The position numbers were made by a program, and so were the translations under genes. Below, one piece after another: positions 1-8,472 of a DNA stretch of 64,000 nucleotides. The notes below the pieces were generated by a model, which had not been told where the DNA came from, searched no databases, and saw nothing but the letters and a program-made list of their open reading frames with translations. The stretch is from the NCBI GenBank assembly GCA_040904925.1, contig JBBDSP010000015.1, positions 51,407 to 115,406 on the forward strand. The letters run 5' to 3'. The first letter of the stretch is position 1, and each line of letters begins with the position of its first letter. This stretch comes from Gracilimonas sp040904925. Lineage in GTDB: Bacteria > Bacteroidota > Rhodothermia > Balneolales > Balneolaceae.

Positions 1-322
1 GCATCCCCCACTGCCAGGCTCCTTCTAATGCGATCACACACATCGGGGTGTAAGATCCGGCGATAACTACATAAATGAGGATATGATCAAAAAGCCGAAA
101 GAGTTCTTCCGTTTTATTCTGAACATTGAGGGTATGATAGATTCCGCTCGACAAAAACATCAAAATCACTGAAATACCATATACCAAATAAGAAACTTTA
201 TGAGCAGTGGGGCTTTCAGAAGCGGCACTCATTAAGAAAAACAGCCATATTGTACCTATCAATGCACCTAAATAATGGGAATAAGCATTGAAGGGTTCTC
301 TCGGGGGAAACAGGGTTTGCAA
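1..322 (-). CDS. Hemolysin III family membrane protein (C-terminus beyond window)
   Basis: The reverse strand encodes an open frame that runs off the left edge. It carries the family signature REPFNAYSHYLGAL, then SSGIYHTLN, then LFDHILIYVVIAGSYTP, which match the conserved His/Asp membrane motifs of the hemolysin III (YqfA/PAQR-like) family. These are multi-helix inner-membrane proteins; the hemolysin name is historical and the cellular role is uncertain. About 107 residues, roughly the first half, are visible. No ATG precedes the conserved region; a TTG at 320-322 (reading M-Q-T-L-F-P-P-R) is the most likely start because an in-frame stop lies a few codons upstream. The family call is clear; the exact start is not. 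Confidence 0.8.
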   Translation of the reverse strand, partial: MQTLFPPREPFNAYSHYLGALIGTIWLFFLMSAASESPTAHKVSYLVYGISVILMFLSSGIYHTLNVQNKTEELFRLFDHILIYVVIAGSYTPMCVIALEGAWQWGM

Positions 323-399
323 AGCGGTGTTATAAAAAAGATTCTAGATTGATCAGCCCAAATATAGAGTTTCTTCGTAAATAATGAATCAGCTAAAAG

Positions 400-432
400 A
401 ACCTCCAAGCGTCTGAAAGACCGTGGAGCGTT
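400..432. repeat. Intergenic palindromic element 1
   Basis: The stretch has imperfect inverted arms (CTCCA...TGGAG outside, GTC-TGAAA-GAC inside) that would fold as one hairpin. It lies in the 186-base gap between the Nramp-like gene and the hemolysin III gene. There is no T-run, so it looks more like a dispersed REP-type palindrome than an intrinsic terminator. Confidence 0.45.
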
Positions 433-469
433 CGCTGTTTGAATTAGTTTCGTGCCTTAATCCGCCACC

Positions 470-506
470 GCAACGCTTCCAGGAGCTTCGCACGCTGGAA
501 GGTTGC
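470..506. repeat. Intergenic palindromic element 2
   Basis: The arms GCAACGCTTCCAG (470-482) and CTGGAAGGTTGC (495-506) are inverted with one unpaired base and a 12-base loop. It sits just before the stop codon of the Nramp-like gene on the reverse strand and about 40 bases from element 1. It may act as a transcript-end hairpin for that gene but lacks a T-run. Confidence 0.5.
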
Positions 507-508
507 TT

Positions 509-1765
509 CTAAACAAAAAGACGCCAGTAGAAAAATAGTAGGGCGAAGGCGGTCAGGAAGATCATCCCAAGCCAGCTCAGGATCTTTAGCCATGTCGGTG
601 GTTTATGTTCCTTGGGGAAGAATTTTGACATGATGAGCCTATAGTTGATGAATGCGAGAGCCGGTGCAGTAAGGAACGAAAGAGAAGTGGCAAGATCGAT
701 GATATAGGTAAACTGACTCCCCATTAAATAAAGAACCAGCATAGATATAACAGAAATACCGATCAGTAAGCCTTTGTAAGAAAAAAGCCACGAGCTTTTA
801 ACCTGATCTGATTTCATGACGCGGATGATTTCGCGACTTACCCTGGGATAGGAGTCAGTAACAGTAAGCGTGGTACTGAACATGGTGGTGAAAGCGCAGA
901 TAATAATGATCCAGTGCGCCCATTCTCCAAGAGTTAAGGTGTAGAGGTCGATTAGCTGTTGGGCAAAGGCGGCGCCGGCAGAAGAAAAACTGACTCCGGT
1001 TCCAAACATCACCAAAGCTCCCAATCCCAGGAAAATAAGCGCCAGAATAGCCGAACCGATATACCCGATATTAAAATCAAGCAGGCTTTCTTTTAGGGAT
1101 GACCGGTGACCGGTTTGCTTTCCCCGCTCTAGGGTCCAGAGCGAATGCCAGGCGGCGGCATCAATGGGTATCGGCATCCAGCCCATCAGGGCGATCAGGA
1201 ATGTGATACCGGCCACATCCCAGACAGAAGGAGCCTCCGTGAGTGAGGATGAATTTCCGTTGAAAAGTGCAGCGAAAAATGCTGCTATGGTAGAAAGAGT
1301 AAGCACTACCATCACCACTTTAATGAGGGAATCCAGTGCAGAATATTGTCCTTTGAAAAGCACAATGATGCAAATAGCTAAAATAATAATGCTCCAAACC
1401 AATAAGGGAAGCTCAATGCCGGTCAGTTCCACAGCAAGGCTTGCTGTCACAATAGTCACCGCTGCCTGAATGGCGAACATTGTGCCCACGGTAAAAATGA
1501 TGTAGATCCATAGCGCCCAGCTCCCGAGTTTTTTGTAGCCGGCGATTAGGCTTTCTCCGGTGGCTGAAGCATAACGCGGGCCGTATTCCAGAAAGGGATA
1601 CTTCATAAGGCTGGCAATAATTACGACCCATACTAATGCAAACCCATAATCAGCACCGGCTCGGGTAGATTGTACCAAATGTGAAACCCCTATGGCTGCC
1701 GCAGCGAGTATCAATCCCGGCCCGAAGGCGTATTTGAAGGTTGACTTAACTTTATCTGCTTTCAT
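509..1765 (-). CDS. Nramp-like divalent metal transporter family protein
   Basis: A 418-residue integral membrane protein with about 11 hydrophobic segments. The N-terminal GPGLILAAAAIG and the helix-break near residue 30 match the first helix of the Nramp (SLC11) family, and the segment GWMPIPIDAAAWHSLW occupies the place of transmembrane helix 6. In canonical Nramp Mn/Fe transporters these helices carry DPGN and MPH, which bind the metal. Here they read GVSH and MPIP, so the usual metal site is absent. It may move another substrate. The gene stands alone; the next gene downstream on the same strand is the hemolysin III homologue. Family membership is fairly secure; substrate is unknown. Confidence 0.75.
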   Translation of the reverse strand: MKADKVKSTFKYAFGPGLILAAAAIGVSHLVQSTRAGADYGFALVWVVIIASLMKYPFLEYGPRYASATGESLIAGYKKLGSWALWIYIIFTVGTMFAIQAAVTIVTASLAVELTGIELPLLVWSIIILAICIIVLFKGQYSALDSLIKVVMVVLTLSTIAAFFAALFNGNSSSLTEAPSVWDVAGITFLIALMGWMPIPIDAAAWHSLWTLERGKQTGHRSSLKESLLDFNIGYIGSAILALIFLGLGALVMFGTGVSFSSAGAAFAQQLIDLYTLTLGEWAHWIIIICAFTTMFSTTLTVTDSYPRVSREIIRVMKSDQVKSSWLFSYKGLLIGISVISMLVLYLMGSQFTYIIDLATSLSFLTAPALAFINYRLIMSKFFPKEHKPPTWLKILSWLGMIFLTAFALLFFYWRLFV

Positions 1766-1923
1766 GTTTGAATTTTTATGAATCTATTGCGGGGGATTAT
1801 ACAGAAAAAAAGAAAAGTACCAAGAAGATTATAAGAGAACTCTTTTTAAAACTTTTTTCATTTTGAACTCCTACCATACATCCCGTTATTACATACGTTA
1901 ATCTTCAATCAATTTATACCACT

Positions 1924-4515
1924 ATGAAAGCATTTGTTACCGTTCTTTTCTCTTTGTTTTTCGGGATGATGGTGCAGGCCCAGGTTTTAAACCCTGAGCC
2001 GGTCTCGCTCGACTATTACCTCCCCGATGATGTTACCTATAACTCTGAAATTCCAACACCGGCAGAAATTCTTGGTGCTGAGCTGGGTGAGTGGCACGTT
2101 CGCCACGATCAGCTGGTGAATTATATGTACGCAGTTGCGGAAGCATCCGACCGGGTGTCTATCACCGAATATGCCCGCACCTACGAAAACCGCCCGTTGT
2201 TGATGTTGACCATCACCTCTCCGGACAATCACGAAAATATTGATGAATTAAAGGAAGAGCATTTAAAACTCACCGATGCATCTGTATCAGATGGCTTAGA
2301 TCTTTCTGAAATGCCGATCGTGGTAACTATGAGTTACAGTGTGCACGGAAATGAGCCGAGTGGTTCAAATGCTTCGCTGGCCGTGGTGTACTACCTGGCT
2401 GCCGCACAAGGTGCAGAAATTGATGCGATATTACAGAACACCATTGTCAATGTAGATCCTAACATCAATCCTGATGGACTGGATCGGTTTGCACACTGGG
2501 CGAACACAAATAAAAGCAAAAATGTGTTAGTTACCGACCCAAATAGTCGTGAGTTTGATGAGACCTGGCCGGGCGGACGTACCAATCACTATTGGTTTGA
2601 CCTGAACCGTGACTGGATGCCGATGATCCACCCCGAAAGTCAGGGTCGCGTTGCTAAATTCCATGAGTGGGTTCCACAGGTATTGACGGATCACCATGAG
2701 ATGGGAACAAATTCCACCTTTTTCTTTCAGCCCGGAATTCCATCTCGCACGCATCCTTTGACGCCGCAGCGTAATCAGGCTTTGACTGGTGCTATCGCGG
2801 AGTATCACGCGGAAGCTCTGGATGACATTCAATCTCTTTACTACTCAAAAGAAAGCTTTGATGATTTTTATTACGGAAAAGGTTCTACCTATCCGGATGT
2901 AAACGGTTCGCTGGGGATCTTGTTTGAACAAGCAAGTTCTCGTGGACATGCACAGGAAAGCATTCATGGTACCTTAGAATTCCCATTCACCATTCGGAAT
3001 CAGTTTGTAACCTCTCTTTCAACACTTGAGGCAGTACAGGGGCTGAAAGAAGAATTACTCGCCAACACCCGTGAGTTTTATAAGGAAGCCGCAGATGAAG
3101 CTGGAAATGCTTCGATCAAAGCCTATGTATTTGGGGAGGAAGCCGATCAGGCCCGAACCAAGCATTTAGCTGAAATGCTGGATCGCAATCAGATCAACGT
3201 ATATGAACTGGATCGTGATTATCAGGATTTCAAAGTAGGAAAGGCCTTTGTAGTTCCAACTGATCAGAAACAATACAAGTTGATCACGGCGATGTTCGAA
3301 CGCCGTACAGAATTTACCGACAGTTTATTCTATGATGTCTCTACCTGGACTATGCCGTATGCGTTCAACCTGCCTTTTGCAGAACTGAATCGCGATTATA
3401 ATTCGAATATGCTGGGCAGTGAATTTTCTGTGGAGAGTTTTGAACTGGACGGAGATCTGGTAGGTGATAAGGCCCAATATGCCTACGCTTTTGAGTGGGA
3501 TGAATATTATGCTCCCCGTGCGCTTTACCGATTACTCGGCAACGGTGTGAGAGCTAAGGTTGCATCCAAAACCTTCAAGGCTGTCATTGAAAATGGAGCC
3601 AAAGATTTTGATTATGGTACCATTCTCGTTCCATTGGGAATTCAGGATGATGAGGAAAAAGTACATGAGATCATCCAGACCATTACCGAAGAAGACGGCA
3701 TCACGGTGTACGAACTTCCAACAGGATTGACTCCATCCGGTATGGATCTTGGTAGTGGAAACTTCGAAAATCTTCATGCCCCTAAAGTTGCAATGATCGG
3801 CGGTTCAGGCAGTAACTCAAGTGAAGTTGGTGAAGCATGGCACCTTTTCGATCAGCGCTATCACATGCCGCTATCGATCATTAAAGCGGATGATTTTGGC
3901 CGAACAGATCTCGATAGATATAACGTGATCATCTCCAGCGGATATGGTATTTCCGATGGAGCTGCCGAAAACCTGAAGCAATGGGTTCGCGAAGGCGGAA
4001 CGCTCATCACATTTAAGAATGCAATTCGCTGGGCTAAATCACACGGTCTTGCAAATGTAGAATATGTTGAGGAAGATGAAGAAAATGGTGAGGAGGAAGA
4101 ATCAACCGTTGAATCACGCCCATATATTAAAGCCGGGGAAGATCGCGGAGCCGAGTATATTGGTGGAAGTATTTTCAACGCCAAGATCGATCTGACACAT
4201 CCAATTGGATATGGATTCAACCGGGAAGATATAACGCTTTTCCGTAACAGCACACTCTTCATAGAAAAAGGTGAAAATCCTTATTCTACCCCGGTGTTTT
4301 ACACCGATGATCCACTTGCAAGTGGATACAGCAATGACGAAAATATTGAGTTGATCAAAGGCTCAGGAGCCATTGTTGTAAGCGGGTATGGCGGAGGAAA
4401 AGTGATCGCCATGACGGATAATCCAAACTTCCGTGCTTTCTGGTATGGAACCAATAAGTTGTTTGCCAACTCTATTTTCTTTGGTCACACTATAAGCGGT
4501 GGAACAACGAACTAA
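1924..4515 (+). CDS. Secreted M14 family zinc carboxypeptidase
   Basis: An 863-residue protein with a signal peptide ending near MMVQAQ (residue 20). The M14 metallocarboxypeptidase domain follows: VHGNEPSG gives the zinc ligands His141 and Glu144, and the LTDHHEMG segment around residue 257 gives the third histidine. A later EQASSRG carries a plausible catalytic glutamate. Residues from about 620 on (VAMIGGSGSNSSEVGEAW onward, ending near residue 860) resemble the class I glutamine amidotransferase-like domain often found C-terminal in large M14 peptidases of this phylum; it lacks an obvious catalytic triad. It probably degrades peptides in the periplasm or outside the cell. The gene is monocistronic and ends in a clear terminator. 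Mature substrate is unknown. Confidence 0.88.
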   Translation: MKAFVTVLFSLFFGMMVQAQVLNPEPVSLDYYLPDDVTYNSEIPTPAEILGAELGEWHVRHDQLVNYMYAVAEASDRVSITEYARTYENRPLLMLTITSPDNHENIDELKEEHLKLTDASVSDGLDLSEMPIVVTMSYSVHGNEPSGSNASLAVVYYLAAAQGAEIDAILQNTIVNVDPNINPDGLDRFAHWANTNKSKNVLVTDPNSREFDETWPGGRTNHYWFDLNRDWMPMIHPESQGRVAKFHEWVPQVLTDHHEMGTNSTFFFQPGIPSRTHPLTPQRNQALTGAIAEYHAEALDDIQSLYYSKESFDDFYYGKGSTYPDVNGSLGILFEQASSRGHAQESIHGTLEFPFTIRNQFVTSLSTLEAVQGLKEELLANTREFYKEAADEAGNASIKAYVFGEEADQARTKHLAEMLDRNQINVYELDRDYQDFKVGKAFVVPTDQKQYKLITAMFERRTEFTDSLFYDVSTWTMPYAFNLPFAELNRDYNSNMLGSEFSVESFELDGDLVGDKAQYAYAFEWDEYYAPRALYRLLGNGVRAKVASKTFKAVIENGAKDFDYGTILVPLGIQDDEEKVHEIIQTITEEDGITVYELPTGLTPSGMDLGSGNFENLHAPKVAMIGGSGSNSSEVGEAWHLFDQRYHMPLSIIKADDFGRTDLDRYNVIISSGYGISDGAAENLKQWVREGGTLITFKNAIRWAKSHGLANVEYVEEDEENGEEEESTVESRPYIKAGEDRGAEYIGGSIFNAKIDLTHPIGYGFNREDITLFRNSTLFIEKGENPYSTPVFYTDDPLASGYSNDENIELIKGSGAIVVSGYGGGKVIAMTDNPNFRAFWYGTNKLFANSIFFGHTISGGTTN

Positions 4516-4536
4516 GTAGAGTAACCTGTTAAATTT

Positions 4537-4575
4537 ATAAAAGCCCCGATACTAACTATCGGGGCTTTTATTTTG
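4537..4575. terminator. Intrinsic terminator, probably bidirectional
   Basis: A perfect hairpin with arms around AAAAGCCCCGATA (4539-4551) and TATCGGGGCTTTT (4557-4569) and a five-base loop, with A-rich and T-rich flanks on both sides. It sits between the convergent M14 peptidase gene and the amidohydrolase operon and can serve both. Confidence 0.85.
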
Positions 4576-4623
4576 ACAATGATTTTTACGAGCTAAAAGC
4601 AACATTACAGTGTGATATGTACA

Positions 4624-4640
4624 TCGGCTCACTGAGCTGA
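4624..4640. repeat. Short GGCTC palindrome, copy 1
   Basis: TCGGCTC-ACT-GAGCTGA forms a seven-base-arm palindrome with one G-T pair. The same CGGCTC-N3-GAGCCG core recurs twice near 25.66-25.70 kb, also between convergent genes, so it looks like a small dispersed palindromic repeat. Confidence 0.45.
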
Positions 4641-4665
4641 AATGCTTAAAGGTTAGGAATCATTA

Positions 4666-5136
4666 TCACTTCCTGTAATTTACAGATCTGAAATTCCCGT
4701 CTTCATCAATGATATTCGTTTCAGCTCCTGGAATGATATCTGTGTTATGGGCAGACACGCAGAGCCAGCTATCCTCAAATTTCTGTACTACAAATGAGAA
4801 TATATTCTGGCGGAGTGAAGGAGTTTTAACTTCACCCTTTGGGCTTTGATTCTTCAATCTCATCCGGGCATGAACTACGGCTATTTCTTTGGAAAGGTAT
4901 TTAACAGAAGTGTCGCGAAGCACCAGGTCAGAGTCATTGAAAATATTTTCAAACCCGTAGGCGTGGGCTTTTTTTATATCTTCGCGACTATGCCACCATA
5001 AGCCTACTACGTTAACAAATTCGGCATCCTCGATAAACAGTGAAGCCAGCATATCTGCATCTCGCTTCATCCAGGCCTCAACAAAAAGAGCCGGAATTTC
5101 TCCCGGCTCTTTAGCTTTTTTATACGTTTTTGACAT
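4666..5136 (-). CDS. NTF2-like (SgcJ/EcaC-type) protein
   Basis: A 156-residue soluble protein. The helix IPALFVEAWMKRDADMLASLF followed by EDAEFVNVVGLWW and later EIAVVHARMRL matches the SnoaL/NTF2-like fold of the SgcJ/EcaC (DUF4440-like) group, which bind small hydrophobic ligands or act as minor hydrolases. Function is not predictable. It starts seven bases after the stop of the preceding amidohydrolase gene, so it is the last gene of a three-gene operon with two amidohydrolases. Confidence 0.65.
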   Translation of the reverse strand: MSKTYKKAKEPGEIPALFVEAWMKRDADMLASLFIEDAEFVNVVGLWWHSREDIKKAHAYGFENIFNDSDLVLRDTSVKYLSKEIAVVHARMRLKNQSPKGEVKTPSLRQNIFSFVVQKFEDSWLCVSAHNTDIIPGAETNIIDEDGNFRSVNYRK

Positions 5137-5143
5137 AGGTGCT

Positions 5144-6334
5144 TTATTTCACTTTTTTACCGTTGATGATCACGCCGGTAATATTAGTGATGTATTCAAG
5201 CGGATCACCGTTGAACATTACTAAGTCAGCATCTTTGCCTCTTTCCAGAGAACCAACACGGTTGTCGATACCCAAGAGCTTGGCTGCATCAATGGTTAGC
5301 ACTTTGAGCGCATTTTCTTTTCCTAATCCGTTGGCAGCGGCAACACCGGCTTCGTAATGAACGACGCGCGTTTTAGGAACATAACCTTCAAATCCACTTT
5401 GAAAAGCAATCGGTATTCCTGCTTCGTAAAGTTTTGCAGGGGTCTCCATAGATGCATTTTTAGCATCCCCACCCGGACGAATCATAGATGGATGAATGAT
5501 CACAGAATATCCGCCTGCTTTGATCTCATCAATGATCATGTAAGCTTCAGCTACGCCATCCAGAACCATTGGAAATCCGAACTCCTCCTGCAGACGAATG
5601 GCAGACATGATGTCGTTGGCTTTGTGAACAGTAACGAGAGCCGTTTTCTTACCTTCAAGTAAGTCGGCTAAGGCTTCCATTCCCAGGTCTTTGCTGTAAT
5701 CTTCATCCCCATTTCTCTTTTCAAGATAGGCTTGGGCTTTGATCAGCTCCTGCCTCATCATGGCGATCCCTTTTGCACGGGTACCAGGCTTGCTGAATGC
5801 ACGGCTCAGGTTATCACCTAAAGTGAAAGCGAGCATTTTAGAGGGCTCGATCAAATTGTCGTTAACCGTTTCACCGGTAGTTTTAATGATCATGGTTTGA
5901 CCGCTTATCAGGGCGCCCGGACCATGTCCTGTGTGAATGGTGGTAACGCCATTATCCCGTAAAAATCCAACTAAGGCTTCCTGGGCATTGTATGCATCTA
6001 TAGCACGCAGCTCTGGCTGAATAGGGTTTGAGGTTTCAAGCTGATCCTGATCAGCATCAACATTCAGGTGGCCTGCCAGGCCTACTACTGAGTGAGCATC
6101 GATCAAACCTGGAGTCACAACTTTGGCTTCGTACACTTCATAGTCAGATGGGATATTGATACCGGAACCTACACGTTCAATTTTTCCATCTTTAATAAGC
6201 ACCACACCATTTGAAATGGGCTGACCTGCCATGGTATAAACCGTTTCACCTTTGACTGCAATTTGTGCTTCTGTTGTAAAGCTAAATGCAAGTAAAAATG
6301 CCGGCAGTAGTATTAATTTTTTAAATAATCTCAT
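5144..6334 (-). CDS. Amidohydrolase-like protein with degraded metal site
   Basis: A 396-residue protein with signal peptide (MRLFKKLILLPAFLLAFSFTTEAQ). The overall pattern is that of the amidohydrolase/imidazolonepropionase superfamily: beta-sandwich start, VVTPGLIDAHS, and the C-terminal RVGSLERGKDADLVMFNGDPL. The metal ligands are missing, however. The HxH pair reads HSV, the later His position that is LQHVSEAW in the upstream neighbour reads LDGVAEAY, and the catalytic Asp region (HTDDG in the neighbour) reads QSGFEG. It overlaps the upstream amidohydrolase by four bases (ATGA), which suggests translational coupling and perhaps a heteromeric complex in the periplasm. Catalytic activity is doubtful. 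Confidence 0.8.
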   Translation of the reverse strand: MRLFKKLILLPAFLLAFSFTTEAQIAVKGETVYTMAGQPISNGVVLIKDGKIERVGSGINIPSDYEVYEAKVVTPGLIDAHSVVGLAGHLNVDADQDQLETSNPIQPELRAIDAYNAQEALVGFLRDNGVTTIHTGHGPGALISGQTMIIKTTGETVNDNLIEPSKMLAFTLGDNLSRAFSKPGTRAKGIAMMRQELIKAQAYLEKRNGDEDYSKDLGMEALADLLEGKKTALVTVHKANDIMSAIRLQEEFGFPMVLDGVAEAYMIIDEIKAGGYSVIIHPSMIRPGGDAKNASMETPAKLYEAGIPIAFQSGFEGYVPKTRVVHYEAGVAAANGLGKENALKVLTIDAAKLLGIDNRVGSLERGKDADLVMFNGDPLEYITNITGVIINGKKVK

Positions 6335-7650
6335 TTCAAGCCTCCTTCTCCGTGATGTGTATGAATGGTACCGGGATAGATCTGATATCCGCCGGTAGCA
6401 TATTTTTTATCTTCTTCATTACTACGATCCCAAACTTTCTGTCCTTCGATCCATGTTTCTTTTACATGTGTATATACACTGAAAGGATCTCCGTCGAGAA
6501 TGATGAAATCACCATCTTTACCATTTTCAAGCGTTCCAACCCTGTCATCGATATCCATCATAACAGCATTGGCAATTGTGACTGCTCTTAGAGCTTCGCT
6601 ACGGCTCATACCTTCACGAATACCCAGCGCTGCGTGGCGCAGAAACATTCTGGAGTCAGTAACACCATCATCGGTATGAAAGCCAACAAGGGCTCCGGCA
6701 TCTTCCAGATATTTACCATTGGAGTTCTTGATCTCTGCTGCCTCCACTTTTCCACCAAATGAATCGAGAGTGATGATAGAAGCGCCAAGCACCTGATCAG
6801 AGTTAGCGATCTCATCCGCCACTTTCCAGGCTTCACTTACGTGTTGTAACACAAGGCGATAACCAAACTCCTCAGCTAAACGCATGGAAGTTAAAATGTC
6901 CTGATGCTTGTGCGTGTGATTATGTACAATACGCTTACCGTCAAGTACTTCTACTAAGGTTTCCATTCCGATATCGCGGGGAGGTAGTTTACTTTCATCT
7001 CCATCAGCAGCTTCGATCTTTGCCTTATATTCCTGAGCTTTCACATATAGATCACGTACCATAGCTGCAGCTTTGCCTCTTGTTCCTGCTGAAGGCGGAT
7101 TACCTCGAGGGTTTGTTCCGTTGGCCATTTTAAGCCCACCATAAATGGTTTTCTCATCATCAGTGTAAAGAAGCATATCTTCGATAATATTTGCCTTGCG
7201 GAGTTTCAGGTATACTGTTTGTCCACTCATTAAGTGACCTGATCCCGGCATAACATTTACAGAGGTGATACCACCTGCCAATGCCCGTTTGAAAGATGGA
7301 CTTCTTGGATCAATGGAATCCATGATGCGTACATCAGGGTGGAGAGTAGCTGAACGGTCTCCGCCATCGCCATCGCCAATGTGTGAGTGGGTGTCAACAA
7401 GTCCTGGCATAATAACTTTGCCTGAAGCATCGTGTACTTCTGCATTTCGCGGGATGCGGGTATTTTCACCACCAATTGCGGTTATTTTTCCATTGTGCAC
7501 AACAAGTACACCGTTATTTATAGGCTCGCCGGAAATAGGAATGATCTGTGCGCCTGTGAATGCCTGCGGTGTGGATTGTGAAAATCCATTCACCCCAAAC
7601 AAAAGACCACAAACCAAAGCGAGCATCAAGCTGCGTATCGGTTTCATCAT
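6331..7650 (-). CDS. Secreted amidohydrolase (imidazolonepropionase-like)
   Basis: A 439-residue protein with a signal peptide ending near NGFSQS. It keeps the superfamily metal ligands: HSH in GLVDTHSHIGD, His residues in VHNHTHKHQD and LQHVSEAW, and the Asp in GFHTDDGVTD. The C-terminal RVGTLENGKDGDFIILDGDPF is the classic amidohydrolase end motif. It probably hydrolyses a cyclic amide, dipeptide or similar compound in the periplasm; the substrate is unknown. It is the first gene of an operon with the degenerate homologue and an NTF2-like protein. Confidence 0.85.
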   Translation of the reverse strand: MMKPIRSLMLALVCGLLFGVNGFSQSTPQAFTGAQIIPISGEPINNGVLVVHNGKITAIGGENTRIPRNAEVHDASGKVIMPGLVDTHSHIGDGDGGDRSATLHPDVRIMDSIDPRSPSFKRALAGGITSVNVMPGSGHLMSGQTVYLKLRKANIIEDMLLYTDDEKTIYGGLKMANGTNPRGNPPSAGTRGKAAAMVRDLYVKAQEYKAKIEAADGDESKLPPRDIGMETLVEVLDGKRIVHNHTHKHQDILTSMRLAEEFGYRLVLQHVSEAWKVADEIANSDQVLGASIITLDSFGGKVEAAEIKNSNGKYLEDAGALVGFHTDDGVTDSRMFLRHAALGIREGMSRSEALRAVTIANAVMMDIDDRVGTLENGKDGDFIILDGDPFSVYTHVKETWIEGQKVWDRSNEEDKKYATGGYQIYPGTIHTHHGEGGLK

Positions 7651-7796
7651 TTGAATAGTAGTTAATTAGAATTAGTTATAAAGGCTCAATTTATAAAAAA
7701 GAAGCAGACATAAAAGAGATGCTTCGTAAAAAGTAGAAAATGGAACATAATATTGTATAATGGATTAACAAGAGTACAAATCAATGAGATTAATAC

Positions 7797-8465
7797 ATGA
7801 AAAATAAAGCAGTAAAAATTGGTATCGCAGTGATCTTGTTTATTGTATCTGCGGTAATTGTACTTACGGTTACAATCGACAGCGCTATAAAATCCGGCAT
7901 AGAAGAAAATGGATCAGAGCTTTTTCAAAGCGTAGTTACTGTTGAGGGGGTTAGCATATCAATGTTTAGTGGGAATGGCTCCATAAAGGGATTTAAGATC
8001 CGAAATCCCGGGGATTTCAGTGATGAACCGGCCCTGAGTATAGAGGAGGCTTCCATTGATATAGACCTGAGATCATTGCTGTCAGATCAGGTACTGATAA
8101 ATGAAATTATTATAAAAAGCCCGGAGCTGTTTTTCGAACAAAAGGGCCTGGAAGCAAACCTGAAAACGCTGAATGATAATATGAACCTTGCTCATGACGA
8201 GCCGGGTGAAAAAACTATCATCATTGATTATCTGCACATCGAAGATGGGAATGTGGTTGTTAGCACAAGTATTGACAGGCGGCGAACGGCTGAAGCCAAT
8301 TTCAGTGAAATTACCATTACAGATATTGGCCGGGATGGAAATAACTCAATAAAGCAAAGCGTACGACAAATAATGGAACCGTTGCTTCAGAAAGCTATCG
8401 GTGAAGCCATAAAAGACGGCGTTACTGAGCAGCTTAAGAACAAAATACAGGATGTATTAAACTGA
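7797..8465 (+). CDS. AsmA-like membrane-anchored protein
   Basis: A 222-residue protein with an N-terminal transmembrane helix (GIAVILFIVSAVIVLTVT) and a periplasmic region. The sequence VEGVSISMFSGNGSIKGFKIRNP followed by IDLRSLLSDQVLINEIIIKSP is the repeated beta pattern seen at the N-terminus of AsmA/DUF748-type proteins, which are linked to outer-membrane lipid homeostasis. It is much shorter than AsmA proper. Its 3' end meets the convergent amidohydrolase gene with a gap of seven bases. Specific function is unknown. Confidence 0.6.
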   Translation: MKNKAVKIGIAVILFIVSAVIVLTVTIDSAIKSGIEENGSELFQSVVTVEGVSISMFSGNGSIKGFKIRNPGDFSDEPALSIEEASIDIDLRSLLSDQVLINEIIIKSPELFFEQKGLEANLKTLNDNMNLAHDEPGEKTIIIDYLHIEDGNVVVSTSIDRRRTAEANFSEITITDIGRDGNNSIKQSVRQIMEPLLQKAIGEAIKDGVTEQLKNKIQDVLN

Positions 8466-8472
8466 CCGACAG

